Source: an uncultured Bacilli bacterium (GTDB lineage Bacteria > Bacillota_I > Bacilli_A > RF39 > UBA660). Taken from it: DNA of 52,705 nucleotides. This document shows, in pieces, positions 25,305 through 33,987 of this stretch. Position 1 is the stretch's first letter. Each line of letters starts with the position of its first letter. Location of the stretch: positions 1-52,705 of the forward strand of contig CANRHC010000003.1 in the NCBI GenBank assembly GCA_947630305.1. Reading direction: 5' to 3'. The notes under the pieces are model-generated. The model was not told the origin of the DNA, searched no databases, and was given only the letters and a program-made list of their open reading frames with translations. A program made the position numbers and the translations under genes.

Positions 25305-27293
25305 CTAATCTTTCATATAAAAATTGCTGGTAAAACCAGCGGCATTTAATGGTAAACCTTTAGCCCATTCTGTTTCTTCACACATAATTGAAATAGCCCT
25401 GTTTAGTTCTTCTTCAGCTATATCAGAATCGACTTCTAGAATAGCTTCATCATGAACGTGAAACTTTATAGTAAAACCAGCTTTATCAAGTCTTAATAAA
25501 GCTTCAGATAAACAATCTCTAGCAATAGCCTGAACTATGTTTTCTACCATTTTTCCACCGTACATATAGATTACTTCTACTTTGTGGCTTGTCTGATTTA
25601 ACCCTTCATATTCAAAAGAATCTCTACCAAAAGGATTAATTCCTAATTTTGCTTTAGGGTAATAGAGCTTTCTTCCTGAAGGTAAAGTTACAATTAAAGT
25701 ATTATTTTCAGCTTTAAAAGTTACTTTATTGTTAACTGTAATTTCAGTACCAGGTGTTTTAATAGCTTCAATAGAAGCTGTTTCACATTTATTCCATAAA
25801 CTAACTATCTGTTTACTTTTATCACGCCATTGTTTAACAATTTTAGGTCTATCATCTTCAGGAATAGCATTATTAAAATCCATACGTGCTATAGCATTAG
25901 CACCACCCTGATAGCCTAAAGCAAGTTCAGCTACTTTACCTTGAGCTCTTAAATTGTGTTCAGGAGCTTTTTTATCTAGAATTTTTTCAAGTGGTATATC
26001 AAACATTTGACTAGCTGAAACACAATAAATATCCTGATTGTTAATAAACGCCTGAATCCGCCAGTTTTCACCACTTAACCAAGCTATTACTCTAGCTTCA
26101 ATAGCTGAATAATCGGCTACAGCAAAAGTTTTACCAGGACTAGGTATAAATACAGTTCTTATTAATTGTGAAGCTATATCACTTAAGTTATCTCCGTAAA
26201 TAAGCTTTAGGCCTTCAAAATTTCTTGATTTAAGAAGTTCACGAGCGCAAGAAATAGAACTGATATAGTTTCTTGGTAAATTCTGAACTTGAACACCTCT
26301 ACCAGCCCATCTACCAGTTCTAGAACCGTAAAATTGAAGCATTCCTCTTATACGGTTATCATTACATACCATTCTGTTTAAGGACTTATATTTAGCTAAA
26401 CTGGTTTTATTAAATTCTTGTCTTAGCTGAAGAACCGCTACAGCTTCAGGTAAATTATTATCTTCACATTCTTTTATCAGTTCAGGTACAGTTTCTTTTC
26501 TAATACTTTTAACTTCATAGCCTAATTGACTAGAAAGCCATTTAGTTATTTGAACGTTGCTTTTAGGATTTTCAATTCCTGAAAGAATTGTTATTTCATT
26601 CTTTAATCTTTTTTTTTCTTCATTGTCTAAATCTAAAGCCGCTTGAACTAAATCAGTATCTATAAGAACGCCTGAACTCATTATTTTGTGATCTAACAAG
26701 AAAGCCTGTTTTTCTTTTTGTGGTATTTCAATGTTTTTTAACTTTTCTCTTATAGTGGCTTCTACAACTACGTCTTGTCTGTTGTATTCAATAAACTTAG
26801 CCCAAGCTTCAGGATCATCTTGAGGTTTAACTCTAGTTCTTTTATCTTTAGCTGTAGGTTTTCTAGGTTTACTGAATCTGTTTATTAATTGAGTTCCTGT
26901 TCTATCTTTTTGAGCTTCAACAGGTAAATCTAATAATTCAGCTGTAGTTTTCAGGCTTCCCCCATAACCAGCATAAGAACTAAGAAACATTGTGTCCTCC
27001 CATTGTTCAGCTGGTATAATCGGTTTATTAATAGATTGTAAATATCTGTTAATACATACCATTTCAAAAGAAGCGTTATATGCACTTTTTGTTACCTTAC
27101 TGTCATATAACGCTTCTAAGATATTTGGAGGTATTTTAGAGCCTGAAGCTAGATCAATAACTTCAACTGGTTGATTACCTAACTTATAAGCAAAAAGCAA
27201 AATTTCAAAATCATCACTTTCAGCATATTTATATAAACCTTCTTGTTTTAGATCAACGCTTGAAAAGGTTTCTATATCAATACTTAAGTTCAT
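25305..27293 (-). CDS. Family A DNA polymerase (Pol I type)
   Basis: The 662-residue protein has an N-terminal 3'-5' exonuclease (DIETF at 6-10, a central AYNASFEMVCI and NRQDVVVEA near 171). Polymerase motif A is FAVADYSAIEARVIAWLSG (catalytic D394), motif B is RAQGKVAELALGYQGG (from R449), and motif C is HVHDEAILEV. No 5'-3' exonuclease domain is present. It is the replicative polymerase of the phage. Confidence 0.95.
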   Translation of the reverse strand: MNLSIDIETFSSVDLKQEGLYKYAESDDFEILLFAYKLGNQPVEVIDLASGSKIPPNILEALYDSKVTKSAYNASFEMVCINRYLQSINKPIIPAEQWEDTMFLSSYAGYGGSLKTTAELLDLPVEAQKDRTGTQLINRFSKPRKPTAKDKRTRVKPQDDPEAWAKFIEYNRQDVVVEATIREKLKNIEIPQKEKQAFLLDHKIMSSGVLIDTDLVQAALDLDNEEKKRLKNEITILSGIENPKSNVQITKWLSSQLGYEVKSIRKETVPELIKECEDNNLPEAVAVLQLRQEFNKTSLAKYKSLNRMVCNDNRIRGMLQFYGSRTGRWAGRGVQVQNLPRNYISSISCARELLKSRNFEGLKLIYGDNLSDIASQLIRTVFIPSPGKTFAVADYSAIEARVIAWLSGENWRIQAFINNQDIYCVSASQMFDIPLEKILDKKAPEHNLRAQGKVAELALGYQGGANAIARMDFNNAIPEDDRPKIVKQWRDKSKQIVSLWNKCETASIEAIKTPGTEITVNNKVTFKAENNTLIVTLPSGRKLYYPKAKLGINPFGRDSFEYEGLNQTSHKVEVIYMYGGKMVENIVQAIARDCLSEALLRLDKAGFTIKFHVHDEAILEVDSDIAEEELNRAISIMCEETEWAKGLPLNAAGFTSNFYMKD

Positions 27294-27302
27294 GGTTATT
27301 AA

Positions 27303-27926
27303 TTAAAAAGGAACATCTTCACCATCAAAATCACTTGAAGTTGGTGTAACAGGTTCACCAGTTAAAGGATCAATTTCAGGTTCATCAAACTCAATATTTG
27401 TAGTATCTACATCTTTAAAATCTTCTTCAGGAGTTGAAGCACCAGCTAAACTTTCACCGTCTTTAGTTTTCCAAACACTATTAAGATAAGTACCAATACC
27501 CTTTTTTCCATAGTCATAGGCTTTAAAGGTTACATTGATAAAACCATAATCACCGCTCTTTACTTCTTCAGGGCTTCCCTTGTGTCTATCTTCACCAACA
27601 ATAACGCCTGGTTGTCTGTTTTTATTGTTAGAATTTAAACACCAATGTCCTTCTTCTTCAGGTCTACCACTCTTATCACCATCATGAATAGTTACAGATA
27701 AATCTTCAGGCATAGTACCACCCCATAATTTTGATTTACCTTCTTCTTTAGCCCTGTTAATATCAGCTTGAATTTTTTCAACTAAAGCTTTATTTTCTTT
27801 TGGTATTAAAGCTCTTAAGCTATATTGCGGATCATTATTATTGAATTGTGTTTTTTCAAACACGTTAACAAAACTTAAACGTACAGGACCATAACTGTTT
27901 TTAATTCCTTGTAATTTATTAGGCAT
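27303..27926 (-). CDS. DUF2815 ssDNA-binding protein
   Basis: The 207-residue protein matches the DUF2815 (T7 gp2.5-like) family: GPVRLSFVNVFEKTQF, DPQYSLRALIPK, YGFINVTFKAYDYGKKGIG and YLNSVWKTKDGE, with an acidic C-terminal tail (DFDGEDVPF) as in single-strand binding proteins. It lies next to the DNA polymerase. Confidence 0.88.
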   Translation of the reverse strand: MPNKLQGIKNSYGPVRLSFVNVFEKTQFNNNDPQYSLRALIPKENKALVEKIQADINRAKEEGKSKLWGGTMPEDLSVTIHDGDKSGRPEEEGHWCLNSNNKNRQPGVIVGEDRHKGSPEEVKSGDYGFINVTFKAYDYGKKGIGTYLNSVWKTKDGESLAGASTPEEDFKDVDTTNIEFDEPEIDPLTGEPVTPTSSDFDGEDVPF

Positions 27927-27943
27927 TTCTATCTCCTTTATTT

Positions 27944-29089
27944 CTAGTTAAACTTAATTTCTTTAAAATCTTCTAAAGCCGTATTGAAGTTACCTAGAGC
28001 TTCTCTAGGATCTTCTTCAGGAACTAAAGTTGGTTTTCCAGGCGGTTTTTCAACATAATCTGAAAGAAGCTGATTAAATGTTTTTTTCCCCATTAGTGAT
28101 TCTATTTTTGCTAGTGATAGTGGCTTTTGTTCAAATAGAATTGAACGATCATACCCATTAGCTTGAGCCACTTCAAAAGCTTCTTCTTGATTAGTCCATC
28201 TTCTTGTACTTCTACCAGCAACCGCTTTATAACCAGGAAAACTTTCACCATCTAAAACATGAGCTAAAGCATAATCCATTAAATCTTTTAAATAACCATC
28301 TAATCCTGAAAGCTTTTTAATTCTTTGTGCTATTTCTTCATTACTTAGAAGGTTAGGATTTTCAGGTGTAAGATCAATATCATAGCGTTTACCGTATTCT
28401 CTACAGATTGTTTTAGCCCTACAAAATTTACACCAGCTACCTGATTTAATTTCTAAAGAGTTTTTAATAGCTTTATTAGCTTGTGGTTTTACAACATCTT
28501 CAAGCCACTTATATAGTTCAGCTTTTGTTGTATTCATTTGGCTGAAGTTATTCATTCTAGGTTGAACTATATGAATAGTAACTTCTTCTATGTTGTAAAT
28601 TAGCCCGTCAAGAAGTTTACAAGCCCCTAAAGCATAAATCTTTAATTGCGGATTATCTTGAGCTTCAACTGCAACATTTTTACCGTATTTAAGATCCACT
28701 ACATGTAAATGGTTATCTTCAACTACAATACAGTCCGCTATACCGCCAGTATCAGGAGCTATAAAACTTAAATCTAAATGAGTTTCTGTAAGAACCGTTG
28801 TTTCATTGGACCGTATTAAAGAACGAATATATTCAACATATTCATCCGTATAGTCCTCCATATCAGCGTTGTAATATTCTGAAGTAGTTACTTTATCTAC
28901 TTCTTTAGCTAATAATTCTTCTTGAAGTATTTGGTTTCTTATTTTTAACTCACCTAGTTTATGAGCTACAGTACCTTCAGCGGCGTAAATACTGGTTGTA
29001 TCAGGAAAATGTTCACTCATTTCAACCGAGGCGGGACAATTAATCCAGCGTTCAGCCGCTGAAGGTGCTAATCTACTATGTGTTGCCAT
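27944..29089 (-). CDS. DUF2800 PD-(D/E)XK nuclease with Fe-S cluster motif
   Basis: The 381-residue protein shows the RecB-type nuclease pattern: H43 in GTVAHKLGEL, D119 in GGIADCIV, D132-x-K134 in VDLKYGK, and Q148/Y152 in DNPQLKIYALG. C18 together with C220-x2-C223-x5-C229 form the four-cysteine cluster seen in AddB/Cas4 nucleases. This DUF2800 gene regularly accompanies DUF2815 and Pol A in Bacillota phages, consistent with a recombination or end-processing role. Confidence 0.88.
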   Translation of the reverse strand: MATHSRLAPSAAERWINCPASVEMSEHFPDTTSIYAAEGTVAHKLGELKIRNQILQEELLAKEVDKVTTSEYYNADMEDYTDEYVEYIRSLIRSNETTVLTETHLDLSFIAPDTGGIADCIVVEDNHLHVVDLKYGKNVAVEAQDNPQLKIYALGACKLLDGLIYNIEEVTIHIVQPRMNNFSQMNTTKAELYKWLEDVVKPQANKAIKNSLEIKSGSWCKFCRAKTICREYGKRYDIDLTPENPNLLSNEEIAQRIKKLSGLDGYLKDLMDYALAHVLDGESFPGYKAVAGRSTRRWTNQEEAFEVAQANGYDRSILFEQKPLSLAKIESLMGKKTFNQLLSDYVEKPPGKPTLVPEEDPREALGNFNTALEDFKEIKFN

Positions 29090-29618
29090 TTAAAACACCT
29101 TTAATTTTTTCTATAGCCGCTTCATAGTGGCTTTTATTTAGTTCAGGAACGCTTTTAGCCCCAAAACTATCAAGAATCTTAATTAACTCTTTAGATTTAC
29201 CACTATTAACTAAATCAGTAGCTAATTGGTGTAAATTATCTTCAAGATTAATAACAGGTTTTTTAGCTGGTTCAGGCGGTTTATCTAAATGAAGTTCTTC
29301 ATCAGCTGGTTGACTTGTTTCAGTTTCAGCTGGTTTAGAATTTGAATCAGTTTCTTCATTTAAAGCTTCTTGAACAATAGCCTGAACTTCAGGTAATTCA
29401 TCTTTATCACTTTCTAAAGCTACTTTAGTTTTAGTATCTTGAAGATTTTTATCATAGGTATCTATAGCTGAATCTAGGTTTTCACCATGATTAACAAGGT
29501 ATTCCACCACACCAAATTTTCTTTCAGCTTCTACCATTTCTTGAAAATTTGGTTCTCCTATCCTGTAACAGATAGAAGTTAATTCATCTAAAGAAGCGTT
29601 TTTTATGATTAAATCCAT
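29076..29618 (-). CDS. Hypothetical early protein with acidic linker
   Basis: The 180-residue protein has a short N-terminal domain, a central acidic and proline-rich low-complexity linker (residues 85-125), and a C-terminal helical domain (LATDLVNSGKSKELIKILDS, FGAKSVPELNKSHYEAAIEK). That C-terminal domain resembles one found in phage ssDNA/recombination-associated proteins. It overlaps DUF2800 by 14 nt. Function unknown. Confidence 0.68.
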   Translation of the reverse strand: MDLIIKNASLDELTSICYRIGEPNFQEMVEAERKFGVVEYLVNHGENLDSAIDTYDKNLQDTKTKVALESDKDELPEVQAIVQEALNEETDSNSKPAETETSQPADEELHLDKPPEPAKKPVINLEDNLHQLATDLVNSGKSKELIKILDSFGAKSVPELNKSHYEAAIEKIKGVLNGNT

Positions 29619-29641
29619 AATTACCTTTCACGTGATATAAT

Positions 29642-29815
29642 TCACTTAAAGAACTGTTTACCAGTTTCTTGTTCATAGCGTTTTTGAATTGATTTATCAG
29701 TTTTCATAACTTTCAGAATTCTAGAACTGATATCCCTAATAAATTGTTCAGGTATTAAATTAGGATCAATTACCGCTTCTTGAGCTTGAAACTGGTTTTC
29801 TTTTTTATTTTTCAT
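29642..29815 (-). CDS. Small hypothetical protein (57 aa)
   Basis: The ATG at 29815 overlaps the stop of the upstream gene as ATGAAAAATAA. The frame encodes 57 residues, including VIDPNLIPEQFIRDISSRIL and IQKRYEQETGKQFFK, and ends 23 nt before the next gene. It fills an otherwise empty 186-bp gap. No family is recognised, but packing and composition support a real gene. Confidence 0.6.
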   Translation of the reverse strand: MKNKKENQFQAQEAVIDPNLIPEQFIRDISSRILKVMKTDKSIQKRYEQETGKQFFK

Positions 29816-30155
29816 CTTTATTTACTTTTATAATGATTCCAGCTAAAGCTTCTCCTAAATCTTTTAGAACTTCAGAAAGATCATCTTTAACTTCAATAGT
29901 TGGTTCAATATGAACTACTTTGTTATCTTTTAATTTATCTAAAAATTCTTCAGCTTTATTTTTGCTTTCACCATAGCTTTTTAATTCAATGATTGTTTCT
30001 TCTTCAACGCATTTTGAAAGTAAAGTATCAATAGCTATTACATAATCCTTAAGGTATTTTGGATTTACTTCAGTAATATTCTTGAGCAAATCTAAAATAG
30101 CCTGATGTAAAGCTTTCTGAATCTTTTCTGCTGTTTTTTCTAATGTAATTGGCAT
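29805..30155 (-). CDS. Hypothetical early protein
   Basis: The 116-residue helical protein begins MPITLEKTAEKIQKALHQAI. It is the second gene of the leftward early operon, after the Cro-like regulator. No recognised family. Confidence 0.62.
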   Translation of the reverse strand: MPITLEKTAEKIQKALHQAILDLLKNITEVNPKYLKDYVIAIDTLLSKCVEEETIIELKSYGESKNKAEEFLDKLKDNKVVHIEPTIEVKDDLSEVLKDLGEALAGIIIKVNKDEK

Positions 30156-30211
30156 ATTTACTCCTTAAGACAATTTCTTGAAAATTAACTTTCAAATAAA
30201 CCTAAAATGTT

Positions 30212-30403
30212 TTATTCTAATAATACTAATGGACTGATTTTTACTACTTTACAGAATTTTTTATACTCATCTACATCCATTTTTCTATTACCATTAACTG
30301 TAGCGTTGAGTTTGGCATAATCTATTCCCATATCACGAGCTACAGCCGCCTGGTTAATATGATTAGCTTTTATAAATTCTGAAAGCTTTTCATGAAAATC
30401 CAT
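30212..30403 (-). CDS. Cro-like HTH regulator
   Basis: The 63-residue protein is a single Cro/CI-type helix-turn-helix (NHINQAAVARDMGIDYAKLN, then GNRKMDVDEYKKFCKVV). It is the first gene transcribed leftward from the promoter at 30477-30505, divergent from the repressor. By position it is the Cro counterpart, likely to compete at the 21-bp operators. Confidence 0.85.
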   Translation of the reverse strand: MDFHEKLSEFIKANHINQAAVARDMGIDYAKLNATVNGNRKMDVDEYKKFCKVVKISPLVLLE

Positions 30404-30423
30404 TAACTATCCTCCTTCTCTCT

Positions 30424-30444
30424 AATTTGTGGTATCTGCAAATT
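30424..30444. promoter_or_regulatory. Operator 1 (21-bp palindrome)
   Basis: AATTTG and CAAATT arms enclose a 9-bp centre. The left arm matches operator 2 in eight positions (AATTTGTG on one strand, AATTTGC on the other). It lies just downstream of the early leftward promoter and upstream of the Cro-like gene. Confidence 0.7.
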
Positions 30445-30454
30445 ATTTTAATAT

Positions 30455-30475
30455 AATTTGCGTTTAACACAAATT
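30455..30475. promoter_or_regulatory. Operator 2 (21-bp palindrome)
   Basis: AATTTGCGTT and AACACAAATT form 10-bp arms with one mismatch around a single base. It abuts the -10 box of the leftward promoter. The centre-to-centre distance to operator 1 is 31 bp (about three helical turns), which favours cooperative repressor binding. Confidence 0.75.
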
Positions 30476-30476
30476 T

Positions 30477-30505
30477 AGTATAACAAGTTAAATCAAACTT
30501 GTAAA
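30477..30505 (-). promoter_or_regulatory. Leftward early promoter
   Basis: TTTACA and TATACT are separated by exactly 17 bp on the minus strand, a near-consensus housekeeping-sigma promoter. It drives the Cro-like gene and the long replication operon. Operator 2 begins one base past the -10 box, so repressor binding should block it. Confidence 0.82.
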
Positions 30506-30554
30506 CATAAAATTGATATTTTCTCAAATTTTTTTAAAATTTTTTAAGTAAAAT

Positions 30555-30583
30555 TTTAGATTTACTCAAATTTGTTGTATAAT
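30555..30583 (+). promoter_or_regulatory. Repressor promoter (rightward)
   Basis: A weak -35 (TTTAGA) and a consensus -10 (TATAAT) are 17 bp apart and lie about 25 bp before the repressor gene. A CAAATTTG palindrome (30567-30574) matching the operator half-site sits in the spacer, suggesting autoregulation. Confidence 0.7.
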
Positions 30584-30609
30584 AGGACGTAACTTGAAAG
30601 GAGTTTATG

Positions 30610-31329
30610 ATGGCTAGTAATTATGGTGAACGTCTTAAAATGTATCGAAAACACGCTAATTTAACTCAAAAAGAACTAGCTGAAAAACTAGGAATAGATC
30701 ATACAGCCATTTCAAATTGGGAACGAGATATTTATAAATATGATATAGAAATGTTAATACCTTTAAGCAACGCTTTAGGTGTATCTGTAACAGATTTATT
30801 AGGTTTTTATACTGATTATTCTTTAAGTCCTGATGAAGAACAATTAATTAAAATTTATAGAGCTTTAGAAGAAGCTGATAAAGAAACTTTAATGAAATTA
30901 GGCCAAGCTTTAAAGGTTTTAAAGAATTCAATTAAAACAACAACTGATAAAGTAAAAACTTTTATTTCTCATCCTGTTTTCCTTATGCCAGCTTCAGCTG
31001 GTACAGGCCAGTTTTTAGATTCTGATGAATATGAATTAATAGATTTTCCTGAAGATTCAGTTCCTAGAGATTCTAATTTTGCTGTTAGAGTATCAGGAAA
31101 TTCAATGGAACCTGATTATCCTGATAAAAGTATTGTTTTTATAAAACAGGTTAAAACACTTGAACCTGGTGAAGTTGGTATTTTTATTGTTAATAATGAA
31201 GGTTTTTTAAAGAAATTAGGAGATTCAAATAACTTAATATCTATTAATCCTAATTATAAAGATATTGAAATTAAACAGTTTGATGATTGTAGAATAGTAG
31301 GAAAAGTTGTAGGTACTTACAATGAATAA
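30610..31329 (+). CDS. LexA/CI-like lysogeny repressor with S24 peptidase domain
   Basis: The 239-residue protein has an N-terminal XRE helix-turn-helix (LTQKELAEKLGIDHTAISNW) and a C-terminal self-cleaving domain: Ala-Gly cleavage site in PASAGTGQF, catalytic Ser in SGNSMEP and Lys in GFLKKL. RecA-stimulated cleavage would induce the prophage. AAAGGAG lies 6 nt upstream of ATG 30610. An ATG at 30607 is the alternative. Confidence 0.93.
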   Translation: MASNYGERLKMYRKHANLTQKELAEKLGIDHTAISNWERDIYKYDIEMLIPLSNALGVSVTDLLGFYTDYSLSPDEEQLIKIYRALEEADKETLMKLGQALKVLKNSIKTTTDKVKTFISHPVFLMPASAGTGQFLDSDEYELIDFPEDSVPRDSNFAVRVSGNSMEPDYPDKSIVFIKQVKTLEPGEVGIFIVNNEGFLKKLGDSNNLISINPNYKDIEIKQFDDCRIVGKVVGTYNE

Positions 31330-31831
31330 TACAAAAGAAGCAAAAGCTAAAATTAAAAGTTACAAAAAACAGAAATATCCTAATACTAAAGCTGTTTATA
31401 TGAGCGGTATTCCAAATTTTAAAGAAGGGAACGCTTTTTTTGTCTATCTTGATACAGATAATGAAGAATTAGAATTTATTAATTATGTAGAAGAAGCTTC
31501 TTTACCTTTAGAACGTATAAAAGAAGCTACTTCTATAACTGAAAAAGAAGTTGAAGAATATGAGAAAAATAGATTAGCTTCAGGTTTAGTTACTTCAGCT
31601 TTAATAGGTCCTGTTGGTGGTTTAATTGTTGGTTTAAATAAAAAGAAGAAAAAGAAAAATACTTATCATACTTTCTTAAGTATAATTTATGAAGATAAAG
31701 CTGGTGAAGAAAATACTTTAGTTTTTAGAACACCTTCAGCTAGTAATACTAGCTTGTATTTCAATAAGTTCTTGAACAGTCTTAAACCGTATCTACCAGC
31801 TATAGAAGCACCAGCAAAAGTAGAATTATAG
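31322..31831 (+). CDS. Glycine-zipper protein coupled to the repressor gene
   Basis: The ATG lies 8 nt inside the repressor gene, so it is expressed in lysogens. The 169-residue protein has a basic N-terminus, a beta-rich region (AFFVYLDTDNEELEFINYV), a glycine-zipper hydrophobic segment (ASGLVTSALIGPVGGLIVGL, near residue 95) followed by a lysine run, and a second beta-rich part. The beta parts flanking the zipper resemble PH-like domains. A membrane-linked immunity or superinfection-exclusion role is plausible, but inferred from context. Confidence 0.7.
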   Translation: MNNTKEAKAKIKSYKKQKYPNTKAVYMSGIPNFKEGNAFFVYLDTDNEELEFINYVEEASLPLERIKEATSITEKEVEEYEKNRLASGLVTSALIGPVGGLIVGLNKKKKKKNTYHTFLSIIYEDKAGEENTLVFRTPSASNTSLYFNKFLNSLKPYLPAIEAPAKVEL

Positions 31832-31841
31832 AGAAATAGTA

Positions 31842-31870
31842 AAGTCCGCCTTGAGCGGACTCTTTAAATT
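31842..31870 (+). terminator. Terminator after the repressor unit
   Basis: A 7-bp stem AGTCCGC/GCGGACT with a 5-nt loop is followed by CTTTAAATT. The U-tract is short, so termination may be partial and allow read-through to the integrase. Confidence 0.6.
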
Positions 31871-31873
31871 AAT

Positions 31874-33406
31874 ATGAATTGTGTTATCTATGCTAGATAT
31901 TCTAGCGAAAAACAGAACGAAAAATCAATAGAAGATCAAATAAAAGCTTGTGAAATTTTCGCTGAAGAAAATGGTTTTACTGTTATTAATACTTATATTG
32001 ATAAAGCTAAAAGCGGCAAAACCGATCACCGCCCTGGTTTTCAAACTATGATTGAAGATTCAAAAAAGAAACAATTTAAATTTGTTCTATGTTGGAAATT
32101 TGACCGTATTAGTAGGAATACCAGGGATTATTATTACTATGAAAAGATTTTATTTGATAATGGTGTAAACATTGTTTCAATTAATGAACGTATAGATGAT
32201 CCTCAAGCCGCCCCTATTATTAAGGCTGTTAATATTGGAATGGCTGAAAGTTTTAACGTTACTTTAGCTATTAATGTTAATAGAGGTATGCGAGCGAACG
32301 CTCAAAAATGTAAATCTAATGGTTCTTTACCTATTGGCTACCAGTCTGATAAAGAAGGTATTATAAGTTTAGATTCTAAAGTAGCCCCATATATTGAAGA
32401 AGCTTTTAAATTATTTCTTAGTGGTTATTCTTATACAGATATAGCTAATTACTTTAATGATGAAGGTATTAGAACTAAAAAAGGCGGTTTATTTAATGGT
32501 AATGGTATTAAAAGAATTTTAGGTAATTCTAGATATACTGGTATTTATCAATATCAGGATATAGTTATTGATGGTGGTATGCCTTCTATAGTAGATAAAG
32601 AAACTTTTTTAGAAGTTCAGGATAAAATGAAAAATTATACACGCCCCCATAATAATAAAGATAAACAAGAAAGATATTATTTAAGAAATAAACTATTTTG
32701 CTACAACTGTAACCAGCCAATGAAAATTAGTTGTGGTACTTCTAAAAATGGTGAAATTTATAGATATTATAAATGTGGCTGTCAATCTGTTAGAAAAGAT
32801 TATATAGAACCGCTGGTAATTCAGTTAACTAAAAAATATATTCTTACTGAAGAAACTATTGAAAAGATAGCGGATTATATAATGAATTTACAGAAAGAAT
32901 TAAAGAAGAACGCTAAAGAAGTTTCTTTAGCAAAAGAAATAAAAGAGATTGATAAAAAGATTGATAATGTTTGTGATTTATTCATGAATGGTTTAGATAG
33001 TCCAGCTCTAAGAGAAAAACTAGAAAAACTTGAGAATGATAAGAAACAGTTAGAAATAAAATTAGCTTTAGAAAAAACTTATAATAAAGATATTTCTAGA
33101 GATAGTTTAATTTGGTATCTGAATCAGTTTAAAGACATGAAAGAAGGAGATAAAGAACTTGAAGAAAAGCTTATCAATGATTTAGTAATGTATGTTTATC
33201 TTCAAGAGGATAAAATTTGGATTCAATATAAATATGCGGAGAAAAATAAAGACACTCAAGCCCTTAGTTTAAAAGAACTTGAGTGTTCGATGAATTCACA
33301 ATTGGTGAACCTAATGAGTGTTCACTCGAACCTCTCAATAAGCAACGATAGAAATTATATAATATTAAAGGTATCTCTGCAAGTAAAAAATACAAAATAT
33401 TTATAA
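31874..33406 (+). CDS. Large serine recombinase (phage integrase)
   Basis: The 510-residue protein has the resolvase catalytic domain (YARYSSEKQ with nucleophile S10, GFQTMIEDSKKK, FDRISRN), a recombinase domain (PYIEEAFKLFLSGYSYTDIA), a zinc ribbon (CYNCNQPM...CGCQS near 280-310) and a coiled-coil segment. It catalyses attP/attB integration. It lies in the lysogeny cluster, as expected. The C-terminal tail after residue 455 reads through a repeat-rich segment. Confidence 0.94.
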   Translation: MNCVIYARYSSEKQNEKSIEDQIKACEIFAEENGFTVINTYIDKAKSGKTDHRPGFQTMIEDSKKKQFKFVLCWKFDRISRNTRDYYYYEKILFDNGVNIVSINERIDDPQAAPIIKAVNIGMAESFNVTLAINVNRGMRANAQKCKSNGSLPIGYQSDKEGIISLDSKVAPYIEEAFKLFLSGYSYTDIANYFNDEGIRTKKGGLFNGNGIKRILGNSRYTGIYQYQDIVIDGGMPSIVDKETFLEVQDKMKNYTRPHNNKDKQERYYLRNKLFCYNCNQPMKISCGTSKNGEIYRYYKCGCQSVRKDYIEPLVIQLTKKYILTEETIEKIADYIMNLQKELKKNAKEVSLAKEIKEIDKKIDNVCDLFMNGLDSPALREKLEKLENDKKQLEIKLALEKTYNKDISRDSLIWYLNQFKDMKEGDKELEEKLINDLVMYVYLQEDKIWIQYKYAEKNKDTQALSLKELECSMNSQLVNLMSVHSNLSISNDRNYIILKVSLQVKNTKYL

Positions 33407-33421
33407 TTTTTTTATTACTAC

Positions 33422-33450
33422 TTTACTAAACTATTGTTTAATAGTAAAAT
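33422..33450 (+). promoter_or_regulatory. Promoter/operator for the small HTH gene
   Basis: TTTACT and TAAAAT are 17 bp apart. The interval contains ACTAAACTATTG, also found at 34461, within TTTACTA/TAGTAAA arms. It directly precedes the HTH gene, consistent with autoregulation. Confidence 0.65.
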
Positions 33451-33468
33451 ATATTTGAGGTGATTAAA

Positions 33469-33660
33469 ATGACAAATTTACAAAAAATTAGAGAAAAAAG
33501 AGATATAAGTAAATATAGATTATCCCAGCTTTCAGGTTTATCTCAAACTTACATAGGGAGAATAGAAAACGGTTCTACCAGTATAGAGAATGTTACTCTA
33601 AAGAATATTCGATTATTAGCAAAAGCTTTAAATGTTGATTATACTGAACTTTTAGATTAA
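33469..33660 (+). CDS. Small XRE-family regulator
   Basis: The 63-residue protein is a single helix-turn-helix domain (KYRLSQLSGLSQTYIGRIEN). The start at 33469 follows TTTGAGGTGATT. A GTG nine nt upstream is also in frame. It is the first of four small units with related operator/promoter elements and is the obvious candidate to control them. Confidence 0.85.
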   Translation: MTNLQKIREKRDISKYRLSQLSGLSQTYIGRIENGSTSIENVTLKNIRLLAKALNVDYTELLD

Positions 33661-33690
33661 AGATCAGTATAATTTTTTTTTTGGAATAAT

Positions 33691-33731
33691 ACTAAACTAT
33701 ATTTGACTACTAAAATATATTTTAGTATAAT
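33691..33731 (+). promoter_or_regulatory. Promoter with perfect 18-bp palindrome
   Basis: TTGACT (33703-33708) and TATAAT (33726-33731) are 17 bp apart. The spacer is filled by the perfect palindrome ACTAAAATATATTTTAGT, and ACTAAACTAT precedes the -35 box. Confidence 0.8.
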
Positions 33732-33760
33732 ATTTATATAAATTAATTGAGGTGATTTAA

Positions 33761-33970
33761 ATGAAAGATATACTAATTTATGAAACATTTAGAAAAGCTT
33801 ATAGTACAAAAGATATTAAACATACTATGAAGGTTGGTGAATTAATAGAATATTTACAGGACTTTGAACATGATACACCAATTTATTTAAGTTTTGACGC
33901 TGGTTATACTTTTGGTTCAGTTGATAAAACAGAATTTGAACTTGTAGATAAAAACGATGAAAATTATTAA
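33761..33970 (+). CDS. Small hypothetical protein
   Basis: The 69-residue protein contains MKVGELIEYLQDFEHDTPIY and LSFDAGYTFGS, a pattern common in small phage and plasmid proteins of unknown function. It has its own promoter and an RBS (TTGAGGTGATT). Confidence 0.7.
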   Translation: MKDILIYETFRKAYSTKDIKHTMKVGELIEYLQDFEHDTPIYLSFDAGYTFGSVDKTEFELVDKNDENY

Positions 33971-33987
33971 ATTTTTTTAAAATAATA

